Of a DNA stretch of 50,087 nt, positions 32,742 through 42,311 are shown in pieces. The notes beneath the pieces were generated by a model. That model did not search any database and was not told the origin of the DNA. It saw only the letters and a program-made list of their open reading frames with translations. Location of the stretch: assembly GCA_016291375.1 (NCBI GenBank), contig JAEEXE010000022.1:1-50087 (forward strand), in the 5' to 3' direction. Every line of letters begins with the position of its first letter. Position 1 is the stretch's first letter. Source of the stretch: Butyrivibrio sp. Its GTDB lineage: Bacteria > Bacillota > Clostridia > Lachnospirales > Lachnospiraceae. Position numbers and translations under genes: made by a program.

Positions 32742-33890
32742 TTATCCAAACAGCTCTTCATAATAAATTACGCCGTCTTTATCTACGTTAACTCCGCTGC
32801 CGTGAGCTTTAAACAGCTTATCAAGATCAGATATGCCATCTCCTGTTCCGGCTTGAATGATTCTGGCATTTAGTGTCACTATCCTGCCTCTGTATGTCCA
32901 GAATTCTTTAAATCTTGAGAATATCTCTCCTGCCGCCTTCTTGGTTTTCTTCTCAGATGTCTCGGGACAGACCACGAAAAAGCTGTTAACTCCTACCCTA
33001 TACACATCATACTTTTCGTTGATGGATTTAAGATATTTAACCACCTCCATAAGTATCTTTTCATAATCCGCATAGGTAAGAAGTCTTCTTAGAATCTCTT
33101 CGTTTAGTATATCTATAAAGATCACATTAAAGGGCCTTTTGTATTTAAAGTAAATGCTCATATCATTTATAAGAGCATTCCTGTTATATGCCTTAGTTGT
33201 GTAATCCCTTCTGTCATCGTCGTTTTCAAGGATGAGCATCATTCCCATTGTGCCTATGGCATCACACAAAAGTTCGCAGCTGATATTGCTAAAGATCATC
33301 TGTATAAGAGTGCCTATAAGAACAAGAACATAGAAATAGATAACCGCTATTCTCTCCAGCTTATTAAGCATATCCCAGTAAAGGAAGACAAAGACAGCAG
33401 ATAAAATGAAATAAAGACCGCCTATTGCATAAACCACATAGACGCCCCACTGTCTTGAATATACAAGATTGTTATCAATGGAATAAATAAGATGGAACCA
33501 TGGATTTGTAAGGATCATCAGTTCCGAAATTATAAAGGGCAAATGAACAGCTACAGATTTAAACCCTCTTATCTTGTGTTCAATGCCGCATTTTAGCATG
33601 GTATATCTGGCAATTATCGGAGCAATGGCAAAATGAGTGGCAAAATATAGCATCTCATTAAGATTGCGAAGAAATAACGCGGTCTCATGTGCCATATCAT
33701 AACCGCGTATAATTTCGCCATAGATATTAGAAAAAGCATCTATGGCGAGAATAATGATCAATGAATTGAAAATTCTGTTTCTGAGCTTTAATCTGCTGGG
33801 TATTATCAGCTTATAGATAATGCAGGTCACACTGACAATGAGCGCCGACAGGTTAAAAGCAATTACCCCAAAAGTCTGATCGTTGATCAT
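32742..33890 (-). CDS. Seven-helix membrane protein with degenerate GGDEF domain
   Basis: A 382-residue protein with seven helices (about 8-215) and a degenerate GGDEF domain (about 220-360) in which the signature is GVNSF (YRVGVNSFFVV). No EAL domain follows. The start is the ATG at 33888-33890 with GGTGGCGGT upstream; a longer frame to 33944 would overlap the EAL-HDOD gene. It is a paralogue of the next gene, probably from a tandem duplication with loss or gain of the EAL part. It cannot be an active cyclase; a receptor or scaffold role is inference. Confidence 0.8.
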   Translation of the reverse strand: MINDQTFGVIAFNLSALIVSVTCIIYKLIIPSRLKLRNRIFNSLIIILAIDAFSNIYGEIIRGYDMAHETALFLRNLNEMLYFATHFAIAPIIARYTMLKCGIEHKIRGFKSVAVHLPFIISELMILTNPWFHLIYSIDNNLVYSRQWGVYVVYAIGGLYFILSAVFVFLYWDMLNKLERIAVIYFYVLVLIGTLIQMIFSNISCELLCDAIGTMGMMLILENDDDRRDYTTKAYNRNALINDMSIYFKYKRPFNVIFIDILNEEILRRLLTYADYEKILMEVVKYLKSINEKYDVYRVGVNSFFVVCPETSEKKTKKAAGEIFSRFKEFWTYRGRIVTLNARIIQAGTGDGISDLDKLFKAHGSGVNVDKDGVIYYEELFG

Positions 33891-33913
33891 ACCGCCACCC
33901 CATGAAGCGTTAA

Positions 33914-35140
33914 TCACCCTACCGGAATAAGATCTCTGTACCACCTAAGTGCCGTAAGATATGCCTCATAAACTTTTTTCATATCCATATTTCCAAGGAT
34001 CATCAGTCTTGAAACCTCTGTCCAATCTGCGTCCTCATAACTCTTGATAAAATTAAGAACAGGAGCAAGTTCGCCCTTGCCCTCAAGAAGCGCGCTTCTG
34101 ACGTTCTTGGGAACCACTACCATATCAAGGGCTTCTTCCATTGTCTTCTCAAGCATAATATCAATCGCAGAGAAAAGACCCATGAGGAACAGCTCAGGAC
34201 CCTGCATAGCCATTTCAAAGGTTTCCGCAAGATTCTCAGCAAACTTAGCTCTTATCATAACAAGCCTTGTGATCTCAGAAGGTTTGTCGGCACAAAGCTC
34301 TTTGGTAACTGCCGTATTGATCCATCTCTTAAGTTCTTTCTGACCAAGCATGGCAGCTGCATGTCTTATGGATGTAATCTCGGAATTAAGAGCCATTCTG
34401 TTTACTATCTCAAGAAGTGAGATAACAAGAGCCGGGTCTTTTCCGATAACATCAGCCGCATCGGTAAGATCGTAGTCCGGTGCGTTTACAACATTAAGAA
34501 GTTCTATGTAATTAACTTTTAAGGGACTTACCTTTTTCTCTGAATGTTTGATAGGCATTCTAAAAAAGCTGCCTTCATAAAGATCATATCCGCCGTCCCT
34601 TGTGAGAGCCTCATAATCTTCCTGAGAATCCACATTGACAGCGCACAGCTTAATTTTGGGATATACTTTACTAAAATAGATCTTTGCCTTGGATATATCT
34701 ATCTTGGTGTGGTTAAGCAAGATATAATCGCAAAGATTAAGAATCTCTTTGTAAGGCTCAAAGCTAGAGATAGGAAGCTTTCTGATCGCAAGCTTATAGC
34801 CCTGTTGCTTTAATTCTTTTACCCTTTTTACATAATTCTCTTCAGGTAAAATAGTGTTGTCCATAAGAAGAACAACCTTATTGGCAGGAACGGTACACTG
34901 AAGTGAAATTTCAGCAAACAAAGAAAACTGATTTATCGGAACAAAAACTTCTTTTCCGCCTGAAAGAGTGCCAACGCCCATGTTGCTGACTACTTCAAGC
35001 TCATGAACGGTACCGGCACCGTCAAATCTCGCTCCACCCTCCATCTCGGGGTTCAAAAAGTGGTTATCCTTTCGAGCAAAAACAGAGTAAGCACAGACTG
35101 ACATTTTCTCGTCAAACAAAGGAATCAACGTTGCAAGCAT
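33914..35140 (-). CDS. EAL-HDOD (YuxH-type) signalling protein
   Basis: A 408-residue soluble protein with an N-terminal degenerate EAL domain (about 1-195) lacking the EAL motif and metal ligands, and a C-terminal HDOD domain (about 205-395; LLNVVNAPDYDLTDAADVIGKDPALVISLLEIVN, in parts). This YuxH architecture is common in motile bacteria and signals without enzyme activity. It is first of three genes with broken cyclic-di-GMP domains on this strand, behind the promoter at 35188-35216. The ATG follows AAAGGAG. Confidence 0.87.
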   Translation of the reverse strand: MLATLIPLFDEKMSVCAYSVFARKDNHFLNPEMEGGARFDGAGTVHELEVVSNMGVGTLSGGKEVFVPINQFSLFAEISLQCTVPANKVVLLMDNTILPEENYVKRVKELKQQGYKLAIRKLPISSFEPYKEILNLCDYILLNHTKIDISKAKIYFSKVYPKIKLCAVNVDSQEDYEALTRDGGYDLYEGSFFRMPIKHSEKKVSPLKVNYIELLNVVNAPDYDLTDAADVIGKDPALVISLLEIVNRMALNSEITSIRHAAAMLGQKELKRWINTAVTKELCADKPSEITRLVMIRAKFAENLAETFEMAMQGPELFLMGLFSAIDIMLEKTMEEALDMVVVPKNVRSALLEGKGELAPVLNFIKSYEDADWTEVSRLMILGNMDMKKVYEAYLTALRWYRDLIPVG

Positions 35141-35187
35141 TAATTTCTCCTTTCTCGTTTACACAAGATAAATTACCACTTACTATT

Positions 35188-35216
35188 ATTTTACCCCATT
35201 ATTGTCTTTTAACCAA
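35188..35216 (-). promoter_or_regulatory. Promoter of the EAL-HDOD/GGDEF gene run
   Basis: On the minus strand, TTGGTT (35211-35216) and TAAAAT (35188-35193) are 17 bases apart, 48 bases before the EAL-HDOD start. Confidence 0.5.
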
Positions 35217-35235
35217 GAATTTTTATATTATTTCG

Positions 35236-36153
35236 TTATTTTTCATACGTGGTTCTATCAATAATAAACTTAGGTCTTCCCTTAACTTCCTCATAAATTT
35301 TGGAAATATAAAAGCCTATCACCCCAAGTCCAAACATGATAGCTGAACTGGTCAGACACTGAAGGATGATGACCGTTGTAAATCCTTCCTTGGCTGTACC
35401 CGTAAAGTATCTGACAAGAGCCTCAATGATCGAATAAAGGCCAAGTGCAAATACCAACACGCCCAGGAAAGTTACCACCTGCAGAGGAGCTGATGTAAAT
35501 GAAGAGATATTGGTGATGGCATATTTTATAAGAGCTCTGGTGCTCCACTTGGAAGTTCCCGCCTCCCTCTCTCTTACGTCGTACTCAACCTCGGCAGACT
35601 TAAAACCGATCCATGAAGAAAGGGCTCTGAAAAATGCATTCTTCTCATTCATATTTAGAAGAACATTTACAGCCTTTCTGTCAAGGAGCTTAAAGTCGGA
35701 AGCCCTGGACATATCAAAGCCCAATGCATCAGACATGATATTGTAAAAGCTTCTGGCTGCAAACCTGTGTAAGCCGCTCTCCTTGCCTCTACTTGATTTA
35801 ACACCTTCAACGATCTCATACCCCTGTTCCCACAGCCTGTACATATCTACTATTTTTTCCGGAGGATGCTGAAGATCACAGTCAATTACAACGACGCAGT
35901 CTCCCTTTGCTTCATAAAGGCCTGCAAATATAGCAGATTCCTTTCCGAAATTTCTTGAAAAGCAGACACCTTTAACTCGTGAATTGGCCGCTGCCTCGCT
36001 CTCTATAACATTCCAGGTATTGTCCTTGGAACCATCGTTAATAAAAAGAAGTTCATGATCGATCCCTGCCTCTTGCAAGATCTCATCTATGGTCTTAGAG
36101 GTCTTGGGTATCATCTCCTCTTCATTGTATGCAGGTATAACTACAGAAAGCAC
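35236..36153 (-). CDS. GtrB/DPM1-like family 2 glycosyltransferase
   Basis: A 305-residue enzyme with a GT-A catalytic domain (1-220: VVIPAYNEEEMI, FINDGSKDNTW, the metal-binding CDLQHPPE and the ARSFYNIMSDALG stretch) and two C-terminal helices (about 232-255 and 268-292). Such enzymes move a sugar from a nucleotide donor to undecaprenyl phosphate for later use in cell-surface glycans. The sugar is unknown. It is a single gene divergent from the chemoreceptor, separated by 184 bases. Confidence 0.92.
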   Translation of the reverse strand: MLSVVIPAYNEEEMIPKTSKTIDEILQEAGIDHELLFINDGSKDNTWNVIESEAAANSRVKGVCFSRNFGKESAIFAGLYEAKGDCVVVIDCDLQHPPEKIVDMYRLWEQGYEIVEGVKSSRGKESGLHRFAARSFYNIMSDALGFDMSRASDFKLLDRKAVNVLLNMNEKNAFFRALSSWIGFKSAEVEYDVREREAGTSKWSTRALIKYAITNISSFTSAPLQVVTFLGVLVFALGLYSIIEALVRYFTGTAKEGFTTVIILQCLTSSAIMFGLGVIGFYISKIYEEVKGRPKFIIDRTTYEK

Positions 36154-36337
36154 TGTATTTTCCTCCGTTTTCAGTGGGTATTATATCTGTGGCTCATTAT
36201 ACCACAAAAAATGCAAGAAAAACTACAAATAATACCATAACAATGCTGGTTTAAGGTGATACAATGTGATAAAATTTTGCTATATAAAATTGAATACACT
36301 TTATTCTAATTTTCTTTTCACGAAAGGAATAATAATT

Positions 36338-37801
36338 ATGAATGCTGAGCAATATCGCAGAGCCAACAAGAGTAGTTTTATCGTATGCATGATAGTCCTT
36401 GCCTGCGGACTACTTCTTACTGTTTTTTCTATTTTCCAAAACGGTCCCAGTGTTGGACGAATCTCTATTATAGCCGCTACTGTGATCTCAGCGGTTATGG
36501 TTATTGTCGGCAACACTAAATTCAACACAGTCAAAGCCGGATCCATTATCATTATGGGCGGTGCGACAATCTTTTATCTGGTATTTCTTATCGCCGAAGA
36601 CAATATCATCCACTTTGCATACGGAATCCCGATTCTGATCTGCAGCATCATATATCTTAATGTCAAGCTGTGTAAGGTCGGAATATCAGCTATCGGTTTT
36701 TCTTATCTGATTCTTGTAATAAAGACCTATATAACCACAGGAACTCTGGATTCAAACTTACTTCCCGTATTTTTAACTTTGGTACTGGCTTCAGTTGCTT
36801 CTCTTTCAACTGTAAGTCTCCTTACAAAATTCAACGAGGAAAATAACTTTGTTATAAGCTCAAATGCTGAAAAGACTCTTGCTGCCGGTAACAATATGGC
36901 CGAGATTGCAAATACGATCACAGATCTTTTTAATTCTTCTCAGGAAGATCTTATGAGTCTTCAGAATATTATAGAATCACAGCATTCAGGAATGCAGGAT
37001 ATTGCATCCAGCATGGAAAGCACTGCTCAGTCCATTACCAAGCAGGCTGAAAAAGTTCAGCAGATCCAGGAACAGACAGATTCAACCGAGCATCACAGAA
37101 TTGAGATGTCGGCTGCATCAGACAGCACGCAGGCGGCAATTACCGAAGGTGTCAGAGTTATAGAAGACCTTAAGATAAAGTCTGAGGACGTATCCAAGGC
37201 AAGCAAGATTACTGTTGATGCGACACAGGCAGTTATGAATAAGGTTGAAGAAGTTCAAAAAATTGTAGGAACAATTATGTCAATATCAACCCAGACCAAT
37301 CTCCTTGCTCTAAATGCAAGCATTGAGGCTGCAAGAGCCGGAGAAGCAGGTAAAGGCTTTGCTGTCGTTGCCAACAACGTACGTGAACTTGCCGCTGAGA
37401 CCAACACAGCTTCCACTGAGATTACCGGAATCATCAACGAACTTAACGAGGATGTTCAGAAAGCAATCGCAAGTATTGATGATACCGTAAATACAGTAGG
37501 TGAGCAAAATGACATGATCGAGTCCGTGGGCGAAAGCTTTAACAGCATCAACGAAAACGTATCACAAATGCTAAGCCGTTTTGCACAGATCGCTGAAGGC
37601 ATGAAGGCCATCGCTGAATCAACCACCGAGATAAACGACAGCATCTCCAATCTCTCTGCAACCAGCGAAGAAGTCGCTTCTCTTTCCAATGAAGGAGCTC
37701 AGTCTTCAGATATTGCCGTCGAAAAGTTTGAAGCTTTTAAAGCGATACTGCTCAATATCTTCCAGGAGGCCAATAAACTCCGGGATATGCAGACAGACTA
37801 A
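36338..37801 (+). CDS. Methyl-accepting chemotaxis protein
   Basis: A 487-residue chemoreceptor. Six hydrophobic helices fill about 12-165 with no large outer domain, so it may sense within the membrane or through its cytoplasmic side. No clear HAMP is seen. The cytoplasmic signalling domain (about 185-487) has the hairpin tip [20 protein letters not shown] and [15 protein letters not shown] that contact CheA and CheW, and flanking methylation helices. The ATG at 36338-36340 follows AAAGGAA; the frame is open 24 codons upstream without an RBS. A terminator follows. It shows the organism is or was motile. Confidence 0.93.
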   Translation: MNAEQYRRANKSSFIVCMIVLACGLLLTVFSIFQNGPSVGRISIIAATVISAVMVIVGNTKFNTVKAGSIIIMGGATIFYLVFLIAEDNIIHFAYGIPILICSIIYLNVKLCKVGISAIGFSYLILVIKTYITTGTLDSNLLPVFLTLVLASVASLSTVSLLTKFNEENNFVISSNAEKTLAAGNNMAEIANTITDLFNSSQEDLMSLQNIIESQHSGMQDIASSMESTAQSITKQAEKVQQIQEQTDSTEHHRIEMSAASDSTQAAITEGVRVIEDLKIKSEDVSKASKITVDATQAVMNKVEEVQKIVGTIMSISTQTNLLALNASIEAARAGEAGKGFAVVANNVRELAAETNTASTEITGIINELNEDVQKAIASIDDTVNTVGEQNDMIESVGESFNSINENVSQMLSRFAQIAEGMKAIAESTTEINDSISNLSATSEEVASLSNEGAQSSDIAVEKFEAFKAILLNIFQEANKLRDMQTD

Positions 37802-37815
37802 AAAAACAATCCGGG

Positions 37816-37853
37816 GCATTGGGTATTCTAATTTTACCCAATGCTCTTTTTTT
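37816..37853 (+). terminator. Terminator after the chemoreceptor gene
   Basis: GCATTGGGTA (37816-37825) pairs with TACCCAATGC (37835-37844), followed by TCTTTTTTT. Confidence 0.88.
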
Positions 37854-38034
37854 GTCCTGTTTTATATCCTGATTTTATTCCCAAAATTATTAATCGAAAT
37901 ATCGTTTATAAAATTTTCATAATTATTGACACAAAAAGGTTAACTTTTCTCCTATTTTTACGATATAATAATAGGTAACAGATAAATACAGCGATGTAAT
38001 TATCTGACTATTTACGGAAGGAGGAAAATCGTGT

Positions 38035-38208
38035 ATGACAGCTACATACGATATCAAAACAGAAGTCATGGACTGCATCAGAAAGGATTTTGATAATGAA
38101 TATTATCCCGATCCCGAGAGAGTAGCTCGTGTAACCGGTTTACCGTTGGGAATTGTCTTTGATATGCTCATTGAGCTAAAGCATCAGGGCTGCCTTGGCA
38201 AGCATTGA
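38035..38208 (+). CDS. Small 57-residue protein, possible winged-helix-like fold
   Basis: A short ORF with GGAGG upstream of an ATG and clear terminal structure behind it. The product is acidic, soluble and cysteine-containing: a stretch DCIRKDF, then PDPERVARVTGLPLGIVFDMLIELKHQG. The helix-turn-helix-like alternation (ARVTGLPLGIVFDML) suggests a small winged helix or adaptor, but I do not recognise a family. A TATAAT at about 37961-37970 may be its -10 box. It has no obvious partner besides the tiny ORF and terminator that follow. Confidence 0.65.
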   Translation: MTATYDIKTEVMDCIRKDFDNEYYPDPERVARVTGLPLGIVFDMLIELKHQGCLGKH

Positions 38209-38274
38209 TACTTTCATTGACACTTTCACAAAATAAAATAGATGGAGATCACAATGGAAGAACTGGAATCTTAA

Positions 38275-38310
38275 AGATCCTATGCTCGTGAAAGCATAGG
38301 ATCTTTTTTA
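38275..38310. terminator. Strong terminator between the 57-residue gene and the 83-residue gene
   Basis: AGATCCTATGCT (38275-38286) pairs perfectly over 12 bases with AGCATAGGATCT (38293-38304), followed by a T-run on the plus strand and preceded by AA on the other. It serves the plus-strand unit and probably the converging gene at 38308. Confidence 0.88.
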
Positions 38311-38559
38311 TAGCATTTCGACTGATTCATGAGAGAAGTCGGCTCTTCCTTCTTCGTAGAGTTTGTGGACGAATTCAATGGCTCTGCGGCCGGATTCTTC
38401 GATCGGTACGTTAACGCTGTAGATATACTCTATTCTGTCTCCGCTTGTAAGCACAAAATTAACCTGAGTTCCACTTATCTGGCCGTCTCCGACATCCATA
38501 GGCTTAACTTCTACCGAACTTACTTCTTTGACTATTCCTTCACCAAAAAGTACTCTCAT
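38308..38559 (-). CDS. Small conserved-looking hypothetical protein
   Basis: An 83-residue soluble, acidic protein with alternating strands and a C-terminal helix (ESGRRAIEFVHKLYEEG). The ATG at 38557-38559 follows AAGGAGGGT, which supports it as a real gene. I do not recognise a family. A plus-strand frame covers the same bases but lacks a start signal. It is divergent from the lipoprotein gene at 38704, with about 145 bases between. Confidence 0.68.
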   Translation of the reverse strand: MRVLFGEGIVKEVSSVEVKPMDVGDGQISGTQVNFVLTSGDRIEYIYSVNVPIEESGRRAIEFVHKLYEEGRADFSHESVEML

Positions 38560-38626
38560 AGCGTTACCCTCCTTAAGCTTTGTGTATCAATATTTTATCA
38601 CCAAATATTTGTAATTGCGATACCCT

Positions 38627-38655
38627 TTGGACTATCGCGCGAAGTATGCTATACT
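38627..38655 (+). promoter_or_regulatory. Promoter of the repeat-tailed lipoprotein gene
   Basis: TTGGAC (38627-38632) and TATACT (38650-38655) lie exactly 17 bases apart, 48 bases upstream of the ATG. Confidence 0.68.
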
Positions 38656-38703
38656 AATACGTGTGTTAATAAAATCGTAATATGTTATAGGAGATTTCCG
38701 TAT

Positions 38704-39501
38704 ATGAATATATGTAAAAAAATAGGTTCTATTGCCCTTATGTTGACTATAAGTACTGCTGCGCTCATGGGATGCACTTCTGCTGATAAGACAAGCGCAC
38801 AGGAGACGGTAACTGCATTTCTTGACATAGTCAAGAGCGGTACCAATGAGAATATCGAACAGTATGCCACCGAGGAAGTAACCAGCGGCGAATTCGTAAA
38901 AACCTTTGATAGTGAATATCTGATAGAACAGCTAAAAAACAGTTTTGAAACTGCTGAAATTGATTCAGAGACAAATGACAAACTTAACGTTTTTTACGAT
39001 AGAATATCAGGAATGGTAAGCAGTTATGAGATCACTAAGGTTTCGATAGAAAAAAAGAATACCGCTACAGCCATAGTTAAGATCAATACGGAATTTCCTG
39101 TAAACATCTTTGGCAGCGAAGAAACATCAAACAGAGTTAAGGAAGCTGCAGAAAAGTATCATCAGGAACATGACAAAGAGATTTCCAAGCTGTATGAAGA
39201 AGTTGGCGAGGAAGAAGCTCAAGCTCAGTTGTATCCCGTAAGAGTTAAAATCGCACTTGATACCTACTCACAAATTATTGATGAATCAAAACCCGAAACC
39301 TATGCAATAGTTCTTTCATTGGAGAAAAATACAGAGACAGATTCATGGTATGTAACCGGCATCGATTCATTCGACAGTTCTGTAAACGGAAAAACAGAAA
39401 CTGCCACAGATACAGCCGTTTCAGTTGATGCCACAGATACAGATGCTTCAGTTGACGCCACAGATACAGATGCTTCAGTAGAAGGGGATTCTGAACAGTA
39501 A
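38704..39501 (+). CDS. Secreted lipoprotein with repeat tail
   Basis: A 265-residue lipoprotein: signal peptide with lipobox ALMGC (Cys24), a helical/mixed domain (about 35-225) of the DUF4878/DUF5105-like kind (TVTAFLDIVKSG, then a long helical region and strands), and a C-terminal Thr/Asp/Ala tail with two copies of SVDATDTDA. The ATG at 38704-38706 follows ATAGGAG and a good promoter. The frame continues upstream to 38329 but overlaps another gene there. Function is unknown; anchoring on the outer face of the membrane is clear from the signal. Confidence 0.8.
   Translation: MNICKKIGSIALMLTISTAALMGCTSADKTSAQETVTAFLDIVKSGTNENIEQYATEEVTSGEFVKTFDSEYLIEQLKNSFETAEIDSETNDKLNVFYDRISGMVSSYEITKVSIEKKNTATAIVKINTEFPVNIFGSEETSNRVKEAAEKYHQEHDKEISKLYEEVGEEEAQAQLYPVRVKIALDTYSQIIDESKPETYAIVLSLEKNTETDSWYVTGIDSFDSSVNGKTETATDTAVSVDATDTDASVDATDTDASVEGDSEQ
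39421..39474 (+). repeat. Two 27-base in-frame repeats in the lipoprotein gene
   Basis: Two near-identical 27-base units (one base different) encode SVDATDTDA twice. They are followed by the start of a third unit that breaks off. Confidence 0.8.
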
Positions 39502-39527
39502 ACGCTTATAACGCCTTTATAATACAA

Positions 39528-39563
39528 AGAGGACTTGGTCAAAAAAGCCAAGTCCTCTTTTTC
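39528..39563. terminator. Bidirectional terminator between the lipoprotein and ECF genes
   Basis: AGAGGACTTGG (39528-39538) pairs with CCAAGTCCTCT (39548-39558), with a T-run after. It sits between two converging genes. Confidence 0.87.
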
Positions 39564-39607
39564 TGGGGAAAAAAGTATGTCAAACAATCGGATTATTTCT
39601 AATACTA

Positions 39608-40207
39608 TCAAGCCGCCATAGCATCTTTTTTATCAAGGTGCTTTTTGAGTATCAAATATCCAAGGTACACACCTGCTACAGAAAGCGCAAATACAACTAC
39701 TGTTGCGATAACTCCCATTGCACCGGATGTATATTTGATCATCTCATCCATAGCCTCAGGAGTCTGTCCTCTTGAAATCCACTCTTCTCTGTAGCTTTCA
39801 AGGAAGAACCAGCAGGGAATAAAAACTCCGCATGCCTGTCCAACATGGAAAAAGCCAGATGCCAAAGCAACTTTAAGTACTGATGGCTTTGTCTCTCTTG
39901 AAGCAATGAAATCTGCAATGAGCGCACCGATCATTGATGTGATGATCCAAGGAATATATCCTGCTCCCATAATCGCGCACAATAACATCAAAATCGCCTG
40001 CATTATCATGAACTGTCCGAATCTGGCAACCTTTCTGGAAACAAAGTACATAACTGTTCCGGTTATAAGCGCGCAGATTCCCGGGCTGATTGCATGTCCA
40101 AAAGCCCCAAACACCATGGAAAGTGATCCGCATATCATATAGAGCACAAAATAAAGCGCTGAAAGAAGTGCGACCATAACCACGTCCTTAATCTTGATTT
40201 TTTTCAT
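39608..40207 (-). CDS. ECF transporter S component (MptD/Trep_Strep family)
   Basis: A 199-residue membrane protein with six helices. The start (KIKDVVMVALLSALYFVLYM), the FGAFGHAISPGICALITG stretch (in parts) and GQACGVFIPCWFF are typical of Trep_Strep/MptD-like substrate-binding subunits. The substrate is not established; some relatives have been linked to heme or other iron-related compounds as I recall. It overlaps the ATPase gene by 20 bases and completes a dedicated (group I-like) ECF importer with the genes at 40188 and 41612. Confidence 0.87.
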   Translation of the reverse strand: MKKIKIKDVVMVALLSALYFVLYMICGSLSMVFGAFGHAISPGICALITGTVMYFVSRKVARFGQFMIMQAILMLLCAIMGAGYIPWIITSMIGALIADFIASRETKPSVLKVALASGFFHVGQACGVFIPCWFFLESYREEWISRGQTPEAMDEMIKYTSGAMGVIATVVVFALSVAGVYLGYLILKKHLDKKDAMAA

Positions 40208-41621
40208 TACACCTATCCTCCTGCATTTTAATAAATATATGATTCAATTTGGACAAAGTATTTTCATCCAAATAAAAATCCTCCGCTATTTTCCCGTCTT
40301 CCAGATACACAATTCGATCAGCTATATGTCTGATGAATTCATAATCATGTGAAATGACCAGTATTCCCGCCTTTTCTTTTAACTTAAGTATTTCTTCGGA
40401 AACACTTTTCATAGAATAAATATCAAGACCGCTGGTAGGTTCATCAAAAATGATCACATCCCTGTCGCAGAGCATTGCCATAGCAATCTGAAGCCTTTGC
40501 TTCTGTCCTCCGCTAAGAGCAAAAGGATGCTTGTGCCTGTAAGGAAGAAGCCCCAGATAATCAAGACACTCTTTTATTTCCTTTATGTCATCCTTCACGA
40601 GACTAAGTTCATTTATTACTGAGGTTCCAAAGAGCTGATAATCAGGATCTTGCATGATAAAAAACGGCACATCCTTAATATCAACCTTCCCCGACTCCGG
40701 TTTAATACTCTCGCACATAGCCTTTGCAAGAGTGGTCTTCCCTGCTCCGTTATTACCGACTAGGACAGCAATCTCGCCTTTATTTAGCTTAAGATTTATG
40801 TCATGAAGAATGTTCTTGTAGCTGACATTCTCAAGCTTTGCCACAACCTCACTCTTTATTTCGCTGTGTGCAAAAGGAATATCAAGTTTGAAAATATCAA
40901 AGCTTCTGGTGTCATAAGCCCCGTTTTTGAACTCTTCTTCGCTGTCACAGACCTTGAGCTTCCCATGATCCATGAAAAGAACTTTATCTATGATCCCATT
41001 CAGATAATAAAATCTGTGATCTGCAACGATGATAGAATAGCCCTCTTCCTTGAGCTTTTGTATTATCTTCCCAAGCTTCATCGCATTGCCATAGTCTAGA
41101 TTGGCAGATGGTTCATCAAACAAAAGAACCTTCTGCTTCATTGAAACAGAACAGGCAAGAGCGATCATCTGCCTCTCTCCGCTTGATAACGTATAAATAT
41201 CTCTATCAAGAAGCTCTGAAAGCCCAAATTCTTCTTTTAACTCATCAATTCTTTTTACCATCTCAGCCTTACTGTATCCGTAATTTTCCAGAGGAAATAC
41301 TATCTCGGCTGTTGTATTGTCAGTAAAAAACTGTGATCTGGGATTTTGAAAGACAGATCCTATGCTCTTATTTAGCTTGTGCATCTTAAGCTCTGAATAT
41401 TTATCTCCCGTAAATAACAGATCTCCCGACAGCTCACCATCTGTGACAAAAGGAATAAGTCCGTTTAAACATTTCAAAAGAGTGGATTTACCGCTTCCGC
41501 TGTTCCCTGTAAGAAGAACCACGCTTCCTTCCTCAACATTGAAGCTAACATCATAAATACCTTCTGTGGATTCCTCATATTTAAAATTCAAATTATCAGC
41601 TGTAATAACATTCAGCGCCAT
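40188..41621 (-). CDS. ECF transporter ATPase, two fused ABC domains
   Basis: A 477-residue protein with two complete ABC domains. The first has Walker A TGNSGSGKST, signature LSSGERQMIAL and Walker B LLFDEPSANLD. The second has Walker A GNNGAGKTT, signature [11 protein letters not shown] and Walker B IIFDEPTSGLD. This fused form replaces the EcfA-EcfA' pair. It drives the S and T subunits. Its start overlaps the EcfT stop by 10 bases. Confidence 0.93.
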   Translation of the reverse strand: MALNVITADNLNFKYEESTEGIYDVSFNVEEGSVVLLTGNSGSGKSTLLKCLNGLIPFVTDGELSGDLLFTGDKYSELKMHKLNKSIGSVFQNPRSQFFTDNTTAEIVFPLENYGYSKAEMVKRIDELKEEFGLSELLDRDIYTLSSGERQMIALACSVSMKQKVLLFDEPSANLDYGNAMKLGKIIQKLKEEGYSIIVADHRFYYLNGIIDKVLFMDHGKLKVCDSEEEFKNGAYDTRSFDIFKLDIPFAHSEIKSEVVAKLENVSYKNILHDINLKLNKGEIAVLVGNNGAGKTTLAKAMCESIKPESGKVDIKDVPFFIMQDPDYQLFGTSVINELSLVKDDIKEIKECLDYLGLLPYRHKHPFALSGGQKQRLQIAMAMLCDRDVIIFDEPTSGLDIYSMKSVSEEILKLKEKAGILVISHDYEFIRHIADRIVYLEDGKIAEDFYLDENTLSKLNHIFIKMQEDRCNEKNQD

Positions 41622-42283
41622 ATAAATCCTCCGATCAAACCTACTGCAAATACTGTAAGAATAGAAATATCCAGCGCTGTGACCTTCTCCTCATAAAAAG
41701 AAGTTCTTTTAACCGGAGCATCTATCCCCTTAACAAGGCCTGCCGCTGTGACCTCTTCAGCAAGAGCCGCGCATCTAAAGAGCTGCGGCACGATAAAATA
41801 CTGAAAGCTCTTGATCGGTCTTTTCCAAGTGAATTTAATGCCTCTAAGCCTCATGGACTCAAGGATATAACCAAATTCCCTCTTAAAAGTCGGTATGTAC
41901 TTAAGGGTAATGGTAACGGCTACCACCAGGATTCTTGGAACATGCAATGTCTCAAGTGATGAAAGAAGCTGCGCCGAATTATACTTGGTAATAAGGATGG
42001 AAGCCAGAGCCAGACAAGGAACTGCTTGAACCAAGACTATTAAGAAAAGTCCGACAAATTTAAGCCCCTCAACATTGATAGAAAAATAATATCCAAAGAA
42101 CATCAATGCATAGACAATCCAAAGAGCTAATATCCTCTTAAATCTACCCATTAGAACCAGTAAACACGTAGCAAAGGAAACAAGATATATCTGAAGATAT
42201 CTGCCACTTATAAAAATATACATTGTCGGTGCAATGATATTGATAAGAATAATTACGATTGGATTTATCTTTAACGCTTTCAC
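41612..42283 (-). CDS. ECF transporter T component
   Basis: A 223-residue EcfT-like membrane protein with about five helices. The cytoplasmic coupling region has SMRLRGIKFTW (about residues 140-150), close to the Ala-Arg-Gly type coupling helices, and later AAGLVKGI. It starts at a GTG (42281-42283); no strong RBS is seen. It is first of three overlapping genes and lies behind the inverted-repeat operator at 42312-42329. Confidence 0.88.
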   Translation of the reverse strand: MKALKINPIVIILINIIAPTMYIFISGRYLQIYLVSFATCLLVLMGRFKRILALWIVYALMFFGYYFSINVEGLKFVGLFLIVLVQAVPCLALASILITKYNSAQLLSSLETLHVPRILVVAVTITLKYIPTFKREFGYILESMRLRGIKFTWKRPIKSFQYFIVPQLFRCAALAEEVTAAGLVKGIDAPVKRTSFYEEKVTALDISILTVFAVGLIGGFIWR

Positions 42284-42311
42284 TTCTACTATTGTCTCTC
42301 TTCCTGATTAT

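Noticed and set aside
38329..38703. Long plus-strand N-terminal extension of the lipoprotein frame
   Set aside because: It covers the 83-residue minus-strand gene and lacks an RBS. The ATG at 38704 has an RBS, a promoter at the right distance and a signal peptide with lipobox directly after it.
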